A DNA stretch of 64,000 bases from an uncultured Opitutales bacterium (GCA_900545715.1 URAJ01000001.1:62001-126000), one strand, 5' to 3'. Numbered from the stretch's first letter, positions 53,627 to 63,358 are shown. The notes: generated by a model not told the origin, from the sequence alone. Program-made: numbers and translations.

Positions 53627-55930
53627 TTAGAAGATTGCCATAGACAGGCGGGCGCCGAACGAGAAATTATTCTGGCGCGTTGAACCCGAGCGGTACGATA
53701 TTTGATATTCGACTATCCACGAATTTCCAAGCCTCGTCCAAAGAGTATAGGTTTGGTCGGTTATCATATTCAAGCGGTAGTCGTACGACCAGCGCCCGAG
53801 CAGCTTGTAGCGCTCGCTTATGCGGTATTCCGCAAGGGCCGAATACTGGGTAATTGCCCCTGCGAGATAGCTCGATATAAAATATATTGAAAATTTGTCG
53901 GAATCGAAAAGCCCGATATACGCGTTTGTTTCGGGAACATTTAGGTTTTCTATGTTAAACCTGTTGTAGCAGCCGATAGTAAGCCAACGCGCGGGCGATA
54001 TGGAAACGTTCGTGTACAAGTCGGAGAAAGAGGAGCTTTTAAAATCGTTCTGGGCGAGGACGCGCTTGTCGAAATTAAAGTCCTGAAATATGTCGAGCCT
54101 CGCAAGCTCGCGCGAGCCGTATGTTTCGTCGCGCGTTTCGAGAGTGTTTTTTATTCCGAGCCTCAAAGTGTTTGTCTTAAACAGCCTGTCTGTGTTCCGC
54201 ATTTCTCCCAAGTCGAGTATCGGCGGGTAAGTGAAATCCTCTATGCTTATTTCGTCGATTGTAGGTATTGCGCCGGAACCCTGGGTAGCGTTTGGTATAT
54301 AGCGGTAGCTCATTATCGGGGTTATATGGTGGCGCAAGCCGTCTATGCCCATTGTCTTGCTTTGGTACTCCCAAGTGCCCCAAATATCCATTTGAGCGTC
54401 GAAGCCTACCTGCCCCAAAATTCGCGTATATTCGGACGCCCCGTTTTTGGGGTTGCCGTAGTACGTCAGCCTGCCGCCTATGACGGGGGTGATTGTGCTC
54501 CACGAATTTAGATGTATTGGGCGCATTATACCGTAATAGGCGTCAACGCGCGCGGTCTCGAAAGTTTCGTATATTAGCTCCTCCGGCCCGCTGTTGCGAA
54601 AATATCCCGCGGACAGATACATATTCTGATAGAAGCCCGTATTAAAGATTTCCCCGGGCTGCAAGTCGAAGCGCGCCTCCGGCAGACGCTGCTGGACTAG
54701 CTCCCAATTATTGGGCGCGAACCTCGTAAAGAGCGAAATTGTGTATGCGCTTCCGTAATAGTCTATTTCCGCAAAGTTGTCGGGGATTTGGTCGTCATAG
54801 AAGAATTCCGGGCGGAAGTCGCGCGTGACGAACTCGTCGCTCCACCATGCGAGAGAGCCTATTACCGATATATTGTCGGTCACCATCTGCGCGTGGCGCA
54901 TCTGCATAAAAAACCTGTCACTGTCGATAGGCCGGCCGAGAGAATCGACTCCGAGAATGTCCCTGCTGCCGTGGTCGTCTATATACGCGCCTTGGAAAAA
55001 TCCTTTCAGCCATGTTTCGGCGCCTTTATAGTCGTAGTTTAGTGCCGGGCCGACTAATACGGAACGCTCGGTGTAATAGTCGAGCAGCATTCCGGGGCTG
55101 AGGCTGCCGAGGCCGTTGTACATTACCGTATTTGCGAGAAACGCCCCGTAGTCTGAGTTGTATCCGGCTCTCGTCTGAATGTCGAACGGGGGCCGCTCGA
55201 GCCCATACTGCGAGTAGTACGGCGCATAAAACACCGGAACGGGCCCTATCGAGACGAGAGTGTCGTCGAGTTCAAGGAGCTCAGTCTGCGTATCGTACCT
55301 TATTTGCGAAGCCGAGGCCGACATTGAGTAAGGCGAGGGCTCGCCCACATACACGGTCGGATTGTCTATCGACACTTTGTTTTTATCGGAAGTTATGCTG
55401 TCTGCCTCAACAAACATGGGCGACGAGCCGAAGCGCGCGTGCGGGGTATGCAGCAGTTCCTTTGACGGGTTGTACGAAAATTTTTCGGCGACAACGCGCG
55501 ATTGGCCGATAGAAGCCTTTACTTTACCGGACGCCTCGGCCGCGCCGCTGTTTTGCGAGTAGCGGATTTTATCAGCGCGGAGCTCGAATTTTTCGTCTTC
55601 GATTTTTGCGTTGCCGGTGGCGATTAAGTCGCCCTCGCTATTTTGGACATGCTCGAATTTATCGGCCGATATTTCGGGGGCGGTAATCATATTGGACAAC
55701 TTCGGTTTCCCGTCCGATTTTTTCACTACGGGCACCGTTTCCTCCGCTTTTTTTGCAAGGCCCAGCCGTTCGGCTTCGAGCGCCCTCTGGTGCTCGAGAG
55801 ACACCCACGGCACGTCTGCGCGCTTGCGCGGCTTTTTGGCGGGCTCCGCCGAAAACGCTGCCGGCGCGCAGCACAACGGTGCGAGCGTCGCTGCGGCGAT
55901 TAATGTCCTTAAAAATTTCACGTCCAACAT
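53627..55930 (-). CDS. lptD: LPS-assembly protein LptD
   Basis: Outer-membrane barrel that inserts LPS in the outer leaflet. 767 residues from the ATG at 55930, with a signal peptide (FLRTLIAAATLAPLCCAPAAFSA). The N-terminal OstA/LptA-like jellyroll (about 85-190) includes GDLIATGNAKIEDEKFELRADK. The C-terminal LptD barrel includes VPVFYAPYYSQYG and APNNWELVQQRLPEARFD, the family's hallmark region, and a final aromatic-ended strand FGARLSMAIF. Only one cysteine remains after signal cleavage (LTIGCYNRF), so the two-disulfide maturation of E. coli LptD cannot apply. Followed by scpA. Confidence 0.92.
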   Translation of the reverse strand: MLDVKFLRTLIAAATLAPLCCAPAAFSAEPAKKPRKRADVPWVSLEHQRALEAERLGLAKKAEETVPVVKKSDGKPKLSNMITAPEISADKFEHVQNSEGDLIATGNAKIEDEKFELRADKIRYSQNSGAAEASGKVKASIGQSRVVAEKFSYNPSKELLHTPHARFGSSPMFVEADSITSDKNKVSIDNPTVYVGEPSPYSMSASASQIRYDTQTELLELDDTLVSIGPVPVFYAPYYSQYGLERPPFDIQTRAGYNSDYGAFLANTVMYNGLGSLSPGMLLDYYTERSVLVGPALNYDYKGAETWLKGFFQGAYIDDHGSRDILGVDSLGRPIDSDRFFMQMRHAQMVTDNISVIGSLAWWSDEFVTRDFRPEFFYDDQIPDNFAEIDYYGSAYTISLFTRFAPNNWELVQQRLPEARFDLQPGEIFNTGFYQNMYLSAGYFRNSGPEELIYETFETARVDAYYGIMRPIHLNSWSTITPVIGGRLTYYGNPKNGASEYTRILGQVGFDAQMDIWGTWEYQSKTMGIDGLRHHITPIMSYRYIPNATQGSGAIPTIDEISIEDFTYPPILDLGEMRNTDRLFKTNTLRLGIKNTLETRDETYGSRELARLDIFQDFNFDKRVLAQNDFKSSSFSDLYTNVSISPARWLTIGCYNRFNIENLNVPETNAYIGLFDSDKFSIYFISSYLAGAITQYSALAEYRISERYKLLGRWSYDYRLNMITDQTYTLWTRLGNSWIVEYQISYRSGSTRQNNFSFGARLSMAIF

Positions 55931-56090
55931 TTCTACATATCCGCGCCCGCATAACAAGCTTTTTATAAAAAAAGCGACTTTTCATTTTTTACTGCGGATT
56001 CTTTTCTTGCGGACATTTCGGCAGATAAATTTTCAATTTTTTTCCCGCGCCAGCTAAAATCTTTGAAGGGAAAGTCGGGATTTAATTGCT

Positions 56091-57905
56091 TCAATTTTCG
56101 CCACCCGCATGCGGCTCGAAAACTTTGTACGAGAGCGGCTCTATTTGCGCATTTTTATATTTGAACGGAGAGTCCGCATAGTTGCAGACAATTTCAGTGC
56201 CGTCCGCGTATCTCGTGCAAAAAACGTCTTTGGATATCTCAGAATGGGAATCCATAAAAACTTTCTGGAGGCGCGATAATTTCGCGTATTCGTCATAGCC
56301 TTTTTTTATCGCATTTATACTCCTATTAGTCGATGCCTCGTCTTCGCATACCAAGTCGGAGTTTCCCATCCAGTTGTCGCCGTTGTCGCGGAAAGCCGAA
56401 TATAGGTAAAACATCGGCCTGCCGCCGAATTCCACAAGCTTCAAACGCTTTACGGGGTCTTTTATAGTGTAGTTGGCGCACTCAGTAGCGGGGTTGCTGA
56501 GGATTATGCCGTTAAAGACAATCTGCCAAAGAGGCACGAGCTTTCCGGACATAGGGAGAGTTTTTCTATCGAGCAGCGCGAAATGTATGTAGAGGCCGAA
56601 ATCCTGGCTGCCCGCCACAAAATAGGAGGGTCCCTCGGACGCCGCGCCGCCGAAGAGCGACCGCGCGAGCCTTAAAATCTTGTTCATATACTCCTCGCTT
56701 TCGGCGCGGTTGCACGGGTGGTTCGGGTCGGCGCATTCGTGCGGGGGAATCATCGATATAACGTCTATATAGTGCAGCCCCCTAAACCCGAGCCCGGCAA
56801 TTTTCGGCAAATCCCTCTTTGCGAACTCCCACGCCATTTTGGGGCAGAGATTGTACATTCTTCCGCCACTCCAGCATGTATTTTTTTGCAGAGAGCCGTC
56901 GGATTTTTTTGCGACGGGCGCCCCGCCCTTCCAATCTTCCGATATGCTGTAAATATCAGTGCTGTTGGTATGGCAAACTATCTGGTATCCCATCGACTGC
57001 GCTTTTTTTATCAGCTGCTTCAAGCCCTCCTCGCCGCCGAGTTTGGGCTCGACCGGGAATGCAGTCGGCCACCTTCCGTCGTGCCCGCTCACATTCCAGC
57101 CGACAAGACATATTTGCACTTTTTCTACTCCCGCGGATTTTAGCCGCGAGATAAAGTCTTCTACCTTTTCAAAAGTCATTTTGACTTTCACTTCGGGCTC
57201 ATTTTCCACCGTCTGTTCTTCGATTTTTGGCGGCGCAGGCTTCCAAGCCTGGCGTATTCTAAGCTCAGGCGCGCCGCATGCGTATTCGAGCTCCGGTGTG
57301 AGCCTATCGGATATGGGCTTGCAAACTCCGGAGTCGAGAAGCGTCTTGCGGTAATCGCGCGCTATCCCTGAATAATCAGCATTTTCGCCCTCGAGGATTC
57401 TGTACTCAATTTCAATGTCCTCGTAAGGTTTAAATGCCATCTTGCCGATATTAAAAACTGTCGAGAGCGAGTATCCGCCATCCTTCAGCTTTGCCAGTGC
57501 CGCATGCTCGTGGCGAAGCCCGTTTACGATATAATAAAACGCCCTATCTGCCTTTTTTATCCCGCCGATTGGGAGATGCCATTCGTTTTTGCTCGTGCTA
57601 TACGGGGTGAATGACGAGTCCTTTTGTTTTATAAAAGGTATTATTATGCTGTTTGGCATAACGATGTACCCGTCGTCGCCCGCGGAGGCTTTCATAAAAT
57701 CGGGGATTATGGAAATTGTATCGGTACGCGCATCTATTGAGTCGCGGGGAATTTTTAAAACGGCTCTCCCGTTTTCAAAATTTAGGGATTTTTCCGAACT
57801 TTTTACCGTTCCGTCCTTATATTTTGTAATTATTTCCACGCGTTCCGCAGCGCTTGCAAAAGCGCATGCCATAATCGTTAAAATTGCTATAATTTTATTC
57901 ATCAT
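56091..57905 (-). CDS. Secreted TIM-barrel protein, putative glycoside hydrolase (GH101/GH129/DUF5696-like)
   Basis: 604 residues with a Sec signal peptide (MMNKIIAILTIMACAFASA). An N-terminal beta-sandwich-like part runs to about 200. The second half looks like a TIM barrel: VEKVQICLVGWNVSGHDGRWP, LIKKAQSMGYQIVCHTNSTD, GLGFRGLHYIDVISMIPPHE (Asp/Glu candidates for catalysis) and GSQDFGLYIHFALLD. This pattern recalls DUF5696 and the GH101/GH129 alpha-N-acetylgalactosaminidase clan, which act on mucin-type glycans. The assignment is by motif memory only, and the catalytic residues are not proven. Confidence 0.6.
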   Translation of the reverse strand: MMNKIIAILTIMACAFASAAERVEIITKYKDGTVKSSEKSLNFENGRAVLKIPRDSIDARTDTISIIPDFMKASAGDDGYIVMPNSIIIPFIKQKDSSFTPYSTSKNEWHLPIGGIKKADRAFYYIVNGLRHEHAALAKLKDGGYSLSTVFNIGKMAFKPYEDIEIEYRILEGENADYSGIARDYRKTLLDSGVCKPISDRLTPELEYACGAPELRIRQAWKPAPPKIEEQTVENEPEVKVKMTFEKVEDFISRLKSAGVEKVQICLVGWNVSGHDGRWPTAFPVEPKLGGEEGLKQLIKKAQSMGYQIVCHTNSTDIYSISEDWKGGAPVAKKSDGSLQKNTCWSGGRMYNLCPKMAWEFAKRDLPKIAGLGFRGLHYIDVISMIPPHECADPNHPCNRAESEEYMNKILRLARSLFGGAASEGPSYFVAGSQDFGLYIHFALLDRKTLPMSGKLVPLWQIVFNGIILSNPATECANYTIKDPVKRLKLVEFGGRPMFYLYSAFRDNGDNWMGNSDLVCEDEASTNRSINAIKKGYDEYAKLSRLQKVFMDSHSEISKDVFCTRYADGTEIVCNYADSPFKYKNAQIEPLSYKVFEPHAGGEN

Positions 57906-58315
57906 ATTCGTATAATATTTTAGAATAATATGGCGCGCGTAAATCGATGTCGAGACGCAATTTTTATTTTTTTAACAATTACTTTTGCCGCAGACTCATC
58001 AAAATTTATCCCTACAAAAATATCAGAAAAATTTTAAATATAGAATGCGAAATCGGCAAAAATCCGCCTCGAACAAAAATGGCTACAAACCGCGCAATCC
58101 TATCTATTGCCCGATTCAAAAAAAACCCGTACATTTCTCACATAGAAAATATAAGCCCTAAGATGCCTTGGCTTAGCCCAATATACGTTGGACAATATAA
58201 AATGCGCGGACAAAACAAATCGGATAAGACTAAAAATTTCTAAAAAAAGTTAAAAATTTTTATGCCTCAGCTCCTAACAAAAAGTTTATATTCTCACCCA
58301 GACAAAAAAATTTAG
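57906..58315. other. Non-coding spacer
   Basis: About 410 AT-rich bases between the hydrolase-like gene and a terminator. A 98-codon plus-strand frame (57947-58243) has no domain, ribosome site or terminator and is probably chance. Confidence 0.5.
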
Positions 58316-58350
58316 GAACAAAAAAAGCGCGGAAAATTTCCGCGCTTTTT
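58316..58350 (-). terminator. Terminator after the discoidin-domain gene
   Basis: GCGCGGAAA (58327-58335) pairs perfectly with TTTCCGCGC (58337-58345), flanked by A and T runs; it can work in both directions. Confidence 0.88.
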
Positions 58351-58376
58351 GATTTCTCCTATTTGCGTTTATAGAA

Positions 58377-59012
58377 TTAACGGCCGTAAACTTCCACTTC
58401 AATGTAGTGGTTCATGTCGTTGGTCGTATTTCCGTTGGAGAACAAGCGGATGTAGCGGGCCTTCACCGGGGGATTTACAACAACGAGCTTGCCGATGTTG
58501 GTTTCGATGTAAGCCTTGTCCTTGCCGGCGCCCTTCTTTGCGGAATTGTCGTGGTCGCTATTGAAGATAGTCGTCACGCCCTTGATGAATTCCGGATCGT
58601 CGGAAACTTGGATTATGACGTCCTTGTAGGCGCGTTCCTGGCTGTGGTAGTGCCACATCGCAACCGCAAATATTTCCGTCTGCTTTTCAAGGTCGATTTG
58701 GATCCACTGCAAGCCGTTCATCAGCTCGACATAGCATCCTTCCGCCGCGCCCTTGTCGCCGTCGGTGACGAGCTCGAGTTCTCCAATGAGCGGGAAATCG
58801 TCGGAGCTTGTCACTTTCTTGCCCTTGGCGACATTCTTTACATCGTCCGGAACGTCGGGTTCAGGATTGGGAGTTTTGGGCTCGAGGTTGGGGAGCTTTA
58901 CCGGAACGGGAGTTCCGATTATCTGTGCTCTGGGAACGTCGAGCTTTAAGGGCTTGGCGCTAAGCGCAAAGGCGAATGCCAAAGCGGAAACTGCTATTAG
59001 AATTTTTTTCAT
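58377..59012 (-). CDS. Secreted discoidin/F5-8 type C-like domain protein
   Basis: 211 residues: a signal peptide (MKKILIAVSALAFAFALSA), a Pro-rich spacer with PNLEPKTPNPEPDVPDD, then one discoidin (CBM32-like) jellyroll of about 150 residues: NVAKGKKVTSSDDFP, LVTDGDKGAAEGCYVEL, QWIQIDLEKQTEIFAVAMWHY and VKARYIRLFSNGNTTNDMNHYIEVEV. Such domains bind sugars or cell surfaces, and no catalytic domain is attached. It follows the Gfo/Idh gene by 29 bases and is probably co-transcribed with it. Confidence 0.82.
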   Translation of the reverse strand: MKKILIAVSALAFAFALSAKPLKLDVPRAQIIGTPVPVKLPNLEPKTPNPEPDVPDDVKNVAKGKKVTSSDDFPLIGELELVTDGDKGAAEGCYVELMNGLQWIQIDLEKQTEIFAVAMWHYHSQERAYKDVIIQVSDDPEFIKGVTTIFNSDHDNSAKKGAGKDKAYIETNIGKLVVVNPPVKARYIRLFSNGNTTNDMNHYIEVEVYGR

Positions 59013-59041
59013 TTTTTTATTATGCTTAGTTAAGGGTTAAA

Positions 59042-60478
59042 TTAGCTTACAATGAAGTCGTCGTCGCTAAATTCGAGCGGGCCTTTAGTAATGGCGTCGC
59101 GCGCCTTGAATACCGCAGCTTCAGCAGCGAAGGCGTGTTCGGCGTCGCAATTTAGCTTGCCCTTGCCCATGACGGCGTTGAAGAAGTTTTCGATGTGGTA
59201 CATATGAATCGGCTTCTTTGCTACGTCCGGCTCGTATCCGTCAATCTTTTCCGGGAAGGAATAACCGACGAGTGCAGCCGTTTCGCGTGAGTCCGCAACA
59301 GTTGTCTTAGCAGCGGAAGCCTCGCCTGAGCCTATTACACCCTTCTTTACGAGCTCGTCCCATTCGGGAGCGTTGTTTTCGCGGAAGAGCTTTGTAAGCG
59401 CGGGATTTTCCGACATCTTCAATGTGCCTTGGTCGCCCATGAAGGATTCAAAATATCCGCCGCCCGACGATGTTGTCGTCAGCACTTGGTAGAACGCCTG
59501 TGCTTTCTTGCCCTGGAAGGTTTTGTCGAACTCGAATATGCACATTACATTGTCGTCCCAGTCGTGTGCGGGGGAACCGTCGGGCTTTTTGTAATAGTCG
59601 CGGTTTCCGGAAGCCATAACGCGCTTGGGGTGTCCGCCGAGCATCCAGCCAAATATGTCAATCTGGTGGGCGCCGAGGTCGGAAATCGCGCCGCCGCCAA
59701 GTCCTTTGAACCAGCGCCAATTCTTAAACTGGTGCATGTCTTTGTAGCCGTATTCCTTGAGCTTTTCGACGGGAATTGCCGACTTTTCCGGCCAAGTGAG
59801 GTCTTGCGATACAGCCCTGTTCCACTGCCCGTTGCAAGCCATTATGTTGCCGCAAATATTGTGCTTGCGCAATAGAACATCGCGGGCGTAAATGTAGCGC
59901 GGGTTGGAAGTTCTCTGGTGGCCGATTTGCAGGAGCTTTCCGCTCTTGCGGGCGGCGCGAACCATCGCTTTTGCCCCTTCGAGAGTGTCCGACATCATTT
60001 TTTCGCAATAGACGTTTACGCCGGCATTGAGGAAGTCGACCGTCATTGGCGAGTGCCAGAAGTCGGGGGTGGCGATAATCACTGCGTCAAGTTCGTTCGC
60101 GTGATTTTTTATTAGATCCTTGTAATTTTCGCCCTTTATTTCGCCCATTCTTCCCTTTTTGACGAGGGGGGCATAGGGGTCTTTTCCGCCGAGCACAATG
60201 GTGTATCTAGCGGGTTTTTGTTTGAGCTGCCTCATAACGAGAGCCGCCGCGTAATTGCACCTGGGCTGCCAAATGTCGCAAATAGCAACGAAGTTTATGT
60301 AGGGTAGCTTCAAGAGGCTGTTCATGAGAACTTCGCCCTCGGCGCCGTAGCCTACGATAGCGACATTCACTTTGTCGCCGCCCTTGCGCTGTGCGGAAAG
60401 CATGCCGGGCGAGAGCATTAAGCCGCCGGCGGCAGTTCCAGCCAATTTTAGAAAATCTCTGCGATTAAAGTCGTTCAT
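59042..60478 (-). CDS. Tat-exported Gfo/Idh/MocA-family oxidoreductase
   Basis: 478 residues. A twin-arginine signal (NRRDFLKLAGTAAGGLMLS) points to Tat export of a folded, cofactor-bound enzyme. The Rossmann domain begins VNVAIVGYGAEGEVLMNS, followed by IIATPDFWHSP and the substrate-side motif YCEKMM (EKP-type). The C-terminal domain contains GGGAISDLGAHQIDIFGWMLGG. Such proteins oxidise or rearrange sugars with tightly bound NAD(P); the substrate is unknown. Neighbouring DoxX-like, discoidin and sugar-isomerase genes suggest carbohydrate work. Confidence 0.88.
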   Translation of the reverse strand: MNDFNRRDFLKLAGTAAGGLMLSPGMLSAQRKGGDKVNVAIVGYGAEGEVLMNSLLKLPYINFVAICDIWQPRCNYAAALVMRQLKQKPARYTIVLGGKDPYAPLVKKGRMGEIKGENYKDLIKNHANELDAVIIATPDFWHSPMTVDFLNAGVNVYCEKMMSDTLEGAKAMVRAARKSGKLLQIGHQRTSNPRYIYARDVLLRKHNICGNIMACNGQWNRAVSQDLTWPEKSAIPVEKLKEYGYKDMHQFKNWRWFKGLGGGAISDLGAHQIDIFGWMLGGHPKRVMASGNRDYYKKPDGSPAHDWDDNVMCIFEFDKTFQGKKAQAFYQVLTTTSSGGGYFESFMGDQGTLKMSENPALTKLFRENNAPEWDELVKKGVIGSGEASAAKTTVADSRETAALVGYSFPEKIDGYEPDVAKKPIHMYHIENFFNAVMGKGKLNCDAEHAFAAEAAVFKARDAITKGPLEFSDDDFIVS

Positions 60479-60514
60479 AGTTATATATCGTATTTATTTT
60501 ATCTATTTAAAATA

Positions 60515-61132
60515 TTACTCTTTGCTGCAGCACTTGCAAAAACCGAATTTTTTGCAGGACAGAAGCTCGAATTTATTATAGTCAGCAAGCAACAATGCCG
60601 CAACTATGAGAACCATGTGCACGCCGAGGTACGCAATGCCCGCGGCCGCGCTCGGGCCCATATTGGGTTCGAGAATAATGAAGCCCCAAGTCAGGGAGAT
60701 ATAGAGCAGACCCATTAGGAAGAGGGAAACGCGCGTGCAGATGCCGAGCAGCACGGTTATGCCGAGCGCCACGAGAGCGTATCCGAGAACCGCCGCGTAG
60801 GGTTCGACCATAAACGATGGCATCAGCGGGCTCGCGCTGAATGTTTCAATCGTCATCGGGCCTTTTTCGGGCAGTCCGTGGTAGGAGGAGAAGCTTATGA
60901 CATCCATCGTCCCGCTGATTTTTTCGGGAACGTCGGTCACTATTTCCATAGCTTCGCTTCTGCTGAGCCCGTCGGCCATGGTCTCTTTTATTTTTGCCTC
61001 AAATTCGGGATTCGGAATTTCCCCCTCAACCTTTCCTATGAATTTTGTGAGCCCCGTTCCTATCGCCCTTGCAGCGAGCCAAAAACGAAGCAGCCAAAAC
61101 GCCATTGTGTATGTTAGATTTGCAGATTTCAT
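60515..61132 (-). CDS. DoxX-like membrane protein
   Basis: 205 residues with four predicted membrane helices: MAFWLLRFWLAARAIGTGL, YAAVLGYALVALGITVLLG, SLFLMGLLYISLTWGFIIL and GIAYLGVHMVLIVAALLL. A periplasmic-like loop of about 70 residues follows helix 1. The C-terminal tail CKKFGFCKCCSKE has four cysteines. It resembles DoxX/DoxD-type proteins, often linked with redox enzymes, and lies 36 bases upstream of the Gfo/Idh gene, so it could serve that oxidoreductase. Function unproven. Confidence 0.72.
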   Translation of the reverse strand: MKSANLTYTMAFWLLRFWLAARAIGTGLTKFIGKVEGEIPNPEFEAKIKETMADGLSRSEAMEIVTDVPEKISGTMDVISFSSYHGLPEKGPMTIETFSASPLMPSFMVEPYAAVLGYALVALGITVLLGICTRVSLFLMGLLYISLTWGFIILEPNMGPSAAAGIAYLGVHMVLIVAALLLADYNKFELLSCKKFGFCKCCSKE

Positions 61133-61247
61133 TATTTTTATTTTCTATTTTAGATTAGTCGGAACAAGTCCATTTCTCAAAAGCTATACCCCGCGCGCCG
61201 TTTTTGTAAAGACAAAAAAAACGCATCGCCGCGGAAAAAATTTATAC

Positions 61248-61286
61248 AAAAAAACGCCGCGGGATTCCTTGCGGAGCCCCGCGGGC
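61248..61286 (-). terminator. Terminator of the sugar isomerase gene
   Basis: CCGCGGG (61257-61263) pairs with CCCGCGG (61278-61284); the minus-strand 3' side is T-rich. Confidence 0.65.
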
Positions 61287-61300
61287 GAAACTCAAAACAA

Positions 61301-62341
61301 TTATTGGTTCGACGTGTCGAAAGCGGAGTCGAACGCAATATCAGAGCGCGGGAAGTCAAAGGCGCGCACGCGGCCGGCGGATTCGGTTGCTCCGTGCACC
61401 CTATCCATTCTGCCGTCTTCCCACTCGACAGAGAGCGGACCGTTGTAGCCGATGTCGTTGAGAGCGACGATAATTTCCTCAAAGTTGATGTCGCCGTGGC
61501 CTATCGAGCGGAAGTCCCAGTACCTGCGCGGATCGCAGAACTCTGTGTGACCGCCGAACACTCCGGCTTCGCCGTTGCCGTGCCCCCACCAAACGTCCTT
61601 CATATGCACGTGGAAGATTCTGTCGGAGAATTTGCGGATAAACTTCACATAATTTACGCCCTGGTACCCGAAGTGCGAGGGGTCGTAGTTGAATCCGAAG
61701 CGCTTGTGGCCGCCGATAGTCTTCAAGGCGCGTTCCGCGGAGGCTATATCGAAGGCGATTTCCGTCGGGTGGACTTCCAGCGCAAAGTTTACGCCCTGTT
61801 CGTCGAAGGCGTCGAGAATCGGCTTCCAGCGCTTTGCGAAGTCTTCGTATCCGGCTTCAATCATTTCTTTGGACGCCGGCGGGAAGGAATAGAGGTACTG
61901 CCATATCGACGAGCCCGTAAAGCCTGTCACTGTCGGGGGAATCGGGGATTCGGCGAGCGTCTCGGGGCGCATTTCCATAAAAGTTTTGCAGACGGAGGCC
62001 GTCTTGACCATTTCGGCAGCCGCGCGCTGGCGCACGCCTTCGGGATCGCCATCGCCCCAGATGTAGTCTTGCATCATCGCCTTGTGGCGGGAGTCGATAT
62101 TGTCGCACACGCACTGCCCGACGAGGTGGTTCGAGAGCGCAAAGCAATTCAGGCCGTTTGCGGCCAGAATATCCCAGCGGCTTTTCAGGTAGTCCTTATC
62201 GTCGGCCTTTGTCATGTCGAAGTGGTTGGCGGTAAGCGCAATTTCCAAGCCTTCGTAGCCCATGTTTTTCGCGAGGGGCGCGAGGTCTTCGAGTTTCATG
62301 TCGGCCCATTGTCCGGTGAATATAGTCAGAGGTCTTGCCAT
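61301..62341 (-). CDS. Sugar phosphate isomerase/epimerase (xylose-isomerase-like TIM barrel)
   Basis: 346-residue cytosolic protein with the AP-endonuclease-2/xylose-isomerase-like fold. Metal and substrate ligands are visible: [38 protein letters not shown] and [13 protein letters not shown], typical of this divalent-metal epimerase group. The start [20 protein letters not shown] gives a complete barrel. It is upstream of the DoxX-like, Gfo/Idh and discoidin genes, a common Verrucomicrobial grouping; a terminator separates it from DoxX. The exact sugar is unknown. Confidence 0.87.
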   Translation of the reverse strand: MARPLTIFTGQWADMKLEDLAPLAKNMGYEGLEIALTANHFDMTKADDKDYLKSRWDILAANGLNCFALSNHLVGQCVCDNIDSRHKAMMQDYIWGDGDPEGVRQRAAAEMVKTASVCKTFMEMRPETLAESPIPPTVTGFTGSSIWQYLYSFPPASKEMIEAGYEDFAKRWKPILDAFDEQGVNFALEVHPTEIAFDIASAERALKTIGGHKRFGFNYDPSHFGYQGVNYVKFIRKFSDRIFHVHMKDVWWGHGNGEAGVFGGHTEFCDPRRYWDFRSIGHGDINFEEIIVALNDIGYNGPLSVEWEDGRMDRVHGATESAGRVRAFDFPRSDIAFDSAFDTSNQ

Positions 62342-62691
62342 ATTATTTTCCTTTGTTTGTTAAATGCGTTGATTGGAATAAAAATAATACCCGCCCCGCG
62401 TTTTCTTCAAGCATTTTTATTTCTTCCGGCAATTTTTTTAGGGCAATGCTTTTTTTCGACGGGCTAATTTAGGGTGTATTTTTTATTTTTTGATGGCGGA
62501 ATGCAGCTCCCAAACAACACTTATATATAAAAGGGCTTTCGGCGCCAGGCGGTTTGCCCATTTTTCTCCCCCTGCGGCTCGAATTATAATTTGCATATTT
62601 TTGTGAAAAACCGACAGCGAGTATTTTACTTGATTTTTTCAAAATGCGCCTCAAAATGGTACAAATTTTTTATAAACATCCGCTACGCAAT
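62342..62691. other. Divergent intergenic region
   Basis: 350 bases between the minus-strand isomerase and the plus-strand STAS gene. It should hold both promoters, but I see no convincing pair. The STAS frame is open to 62644 without similarity. Confidence 0.4.
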
Positions 62692-63024
62692 ATGGAAATT
62701 ACTGAAGAAAAAAACAACGACGTGTCGATCATCGCCTTGAACGGGCGCTTGAATGTGACGACAACCGCCGACCTCGAAAAGGTTTTCAACAAGCTTTTTG
62801 AAGAAAAATCCACAAAGATACTCGTGGACTGCCGCGATCTCGAATATATAAGCAGCGCGGGGCTTAGAGTGTTGCTCGCGGCGGCAAAGCAGTTCAAAAA
62901 AATATCCGGCGAGATTGCATTGTCGGGTTTGAGCCAGAATGTTAAGCAGGTTTTCGAGATTTCCGGCTTTACAACGATATTCCCTATTTACACTACGCGC
63001 GACGAAGCCATAAAAAGCTTCTAA
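62692..63024 (+). CDS. STAS-domain anti-sigma factor antagonist
   Basis: 110-residue single STAS domain (SpoIIAA/RsbV type): VSIIALNGRLNVTTTADLEK, TKILVDCRDLEYISSAGLRV and VFEISGFTTIFPIYTTRDE. The phosphorylatable serine is S54 or S55 in YISSAGL. It should bind an anti-sigma kinase and be switched by phosphorylation. No rsbW-type kinase or sigma factor is adjacent, so the partner is unknown. The ATG at 62692 is chosen because upstream codons have no similarity. Confidence 0.88.
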   Translation: MEITEEKNNDVSIIALNGRLNVTTTADLEKVFNKLFEEKSTKILVDCRDLEYISSAGLRVLLAAAKQFKKISGEIALSGLSQNVKQVFEISGFTTIFPIYTTRDEAIKSF

Positions 63025-63358
63025 CATTGAGCGGGCTTTCGCCCCTTATGAGAAATTTACATTTTGCCCGAAGCGTTTTTTTTGCGCGTCGGGCTTTTTT
63101 GCGGGCGCTTTTTTCTATTTGGTGGAGTAGATAAAAAATGCCGACATGCCCTTAAAAAAATTAAAATCGGATTGAACTGGCGAAGATAATCCCAAAAATT
63201 TTTTAATTGGCGGCAAATTTAGAATGCAAAATACATACTGAGCGAAAATGCGCCCGCTACAAAACGCCGGGGCGATACGGAACAAAAACATAAGAAAGCA
63301 TGTCGAATAAAAAAAATCCGGGCGGAGATCCGCACGGACGCGCAAAAAGGTTAAAAAG
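63025..63358. other. Intergenic region between STAS and porin genes
   Basis: 334 bases holding the STAS terminator and presumably the porin promoter, which I cannot define. The minus-strand frame at 63115-63375 shows no domain. Confidence 0.4.
63066..63100 (+). terminator. Terminator after the STAS gene
   Basis: GCCCGA plus GCG (63066-63075) pairs with CGC plus TCGGGC (63085-63094) with one mismatch, followed by six Ts. Confidence 0.75.

Noticed and set aside
57947..58243. 98-codon plus-strand ORF in the spacer upstream of the hydrolase-like gene
   Set aside because: Lys/Asn/Ile-rich composition like the local non-coding DNA, no ribosome site, promoter or recognisable domain.
61304..62467. 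387-codon plus-strand ORF
   Set aside because: It is exactly antisense to the sugar isomerase gene, whose metal-binding motifs are clear; the translated product has no domain.
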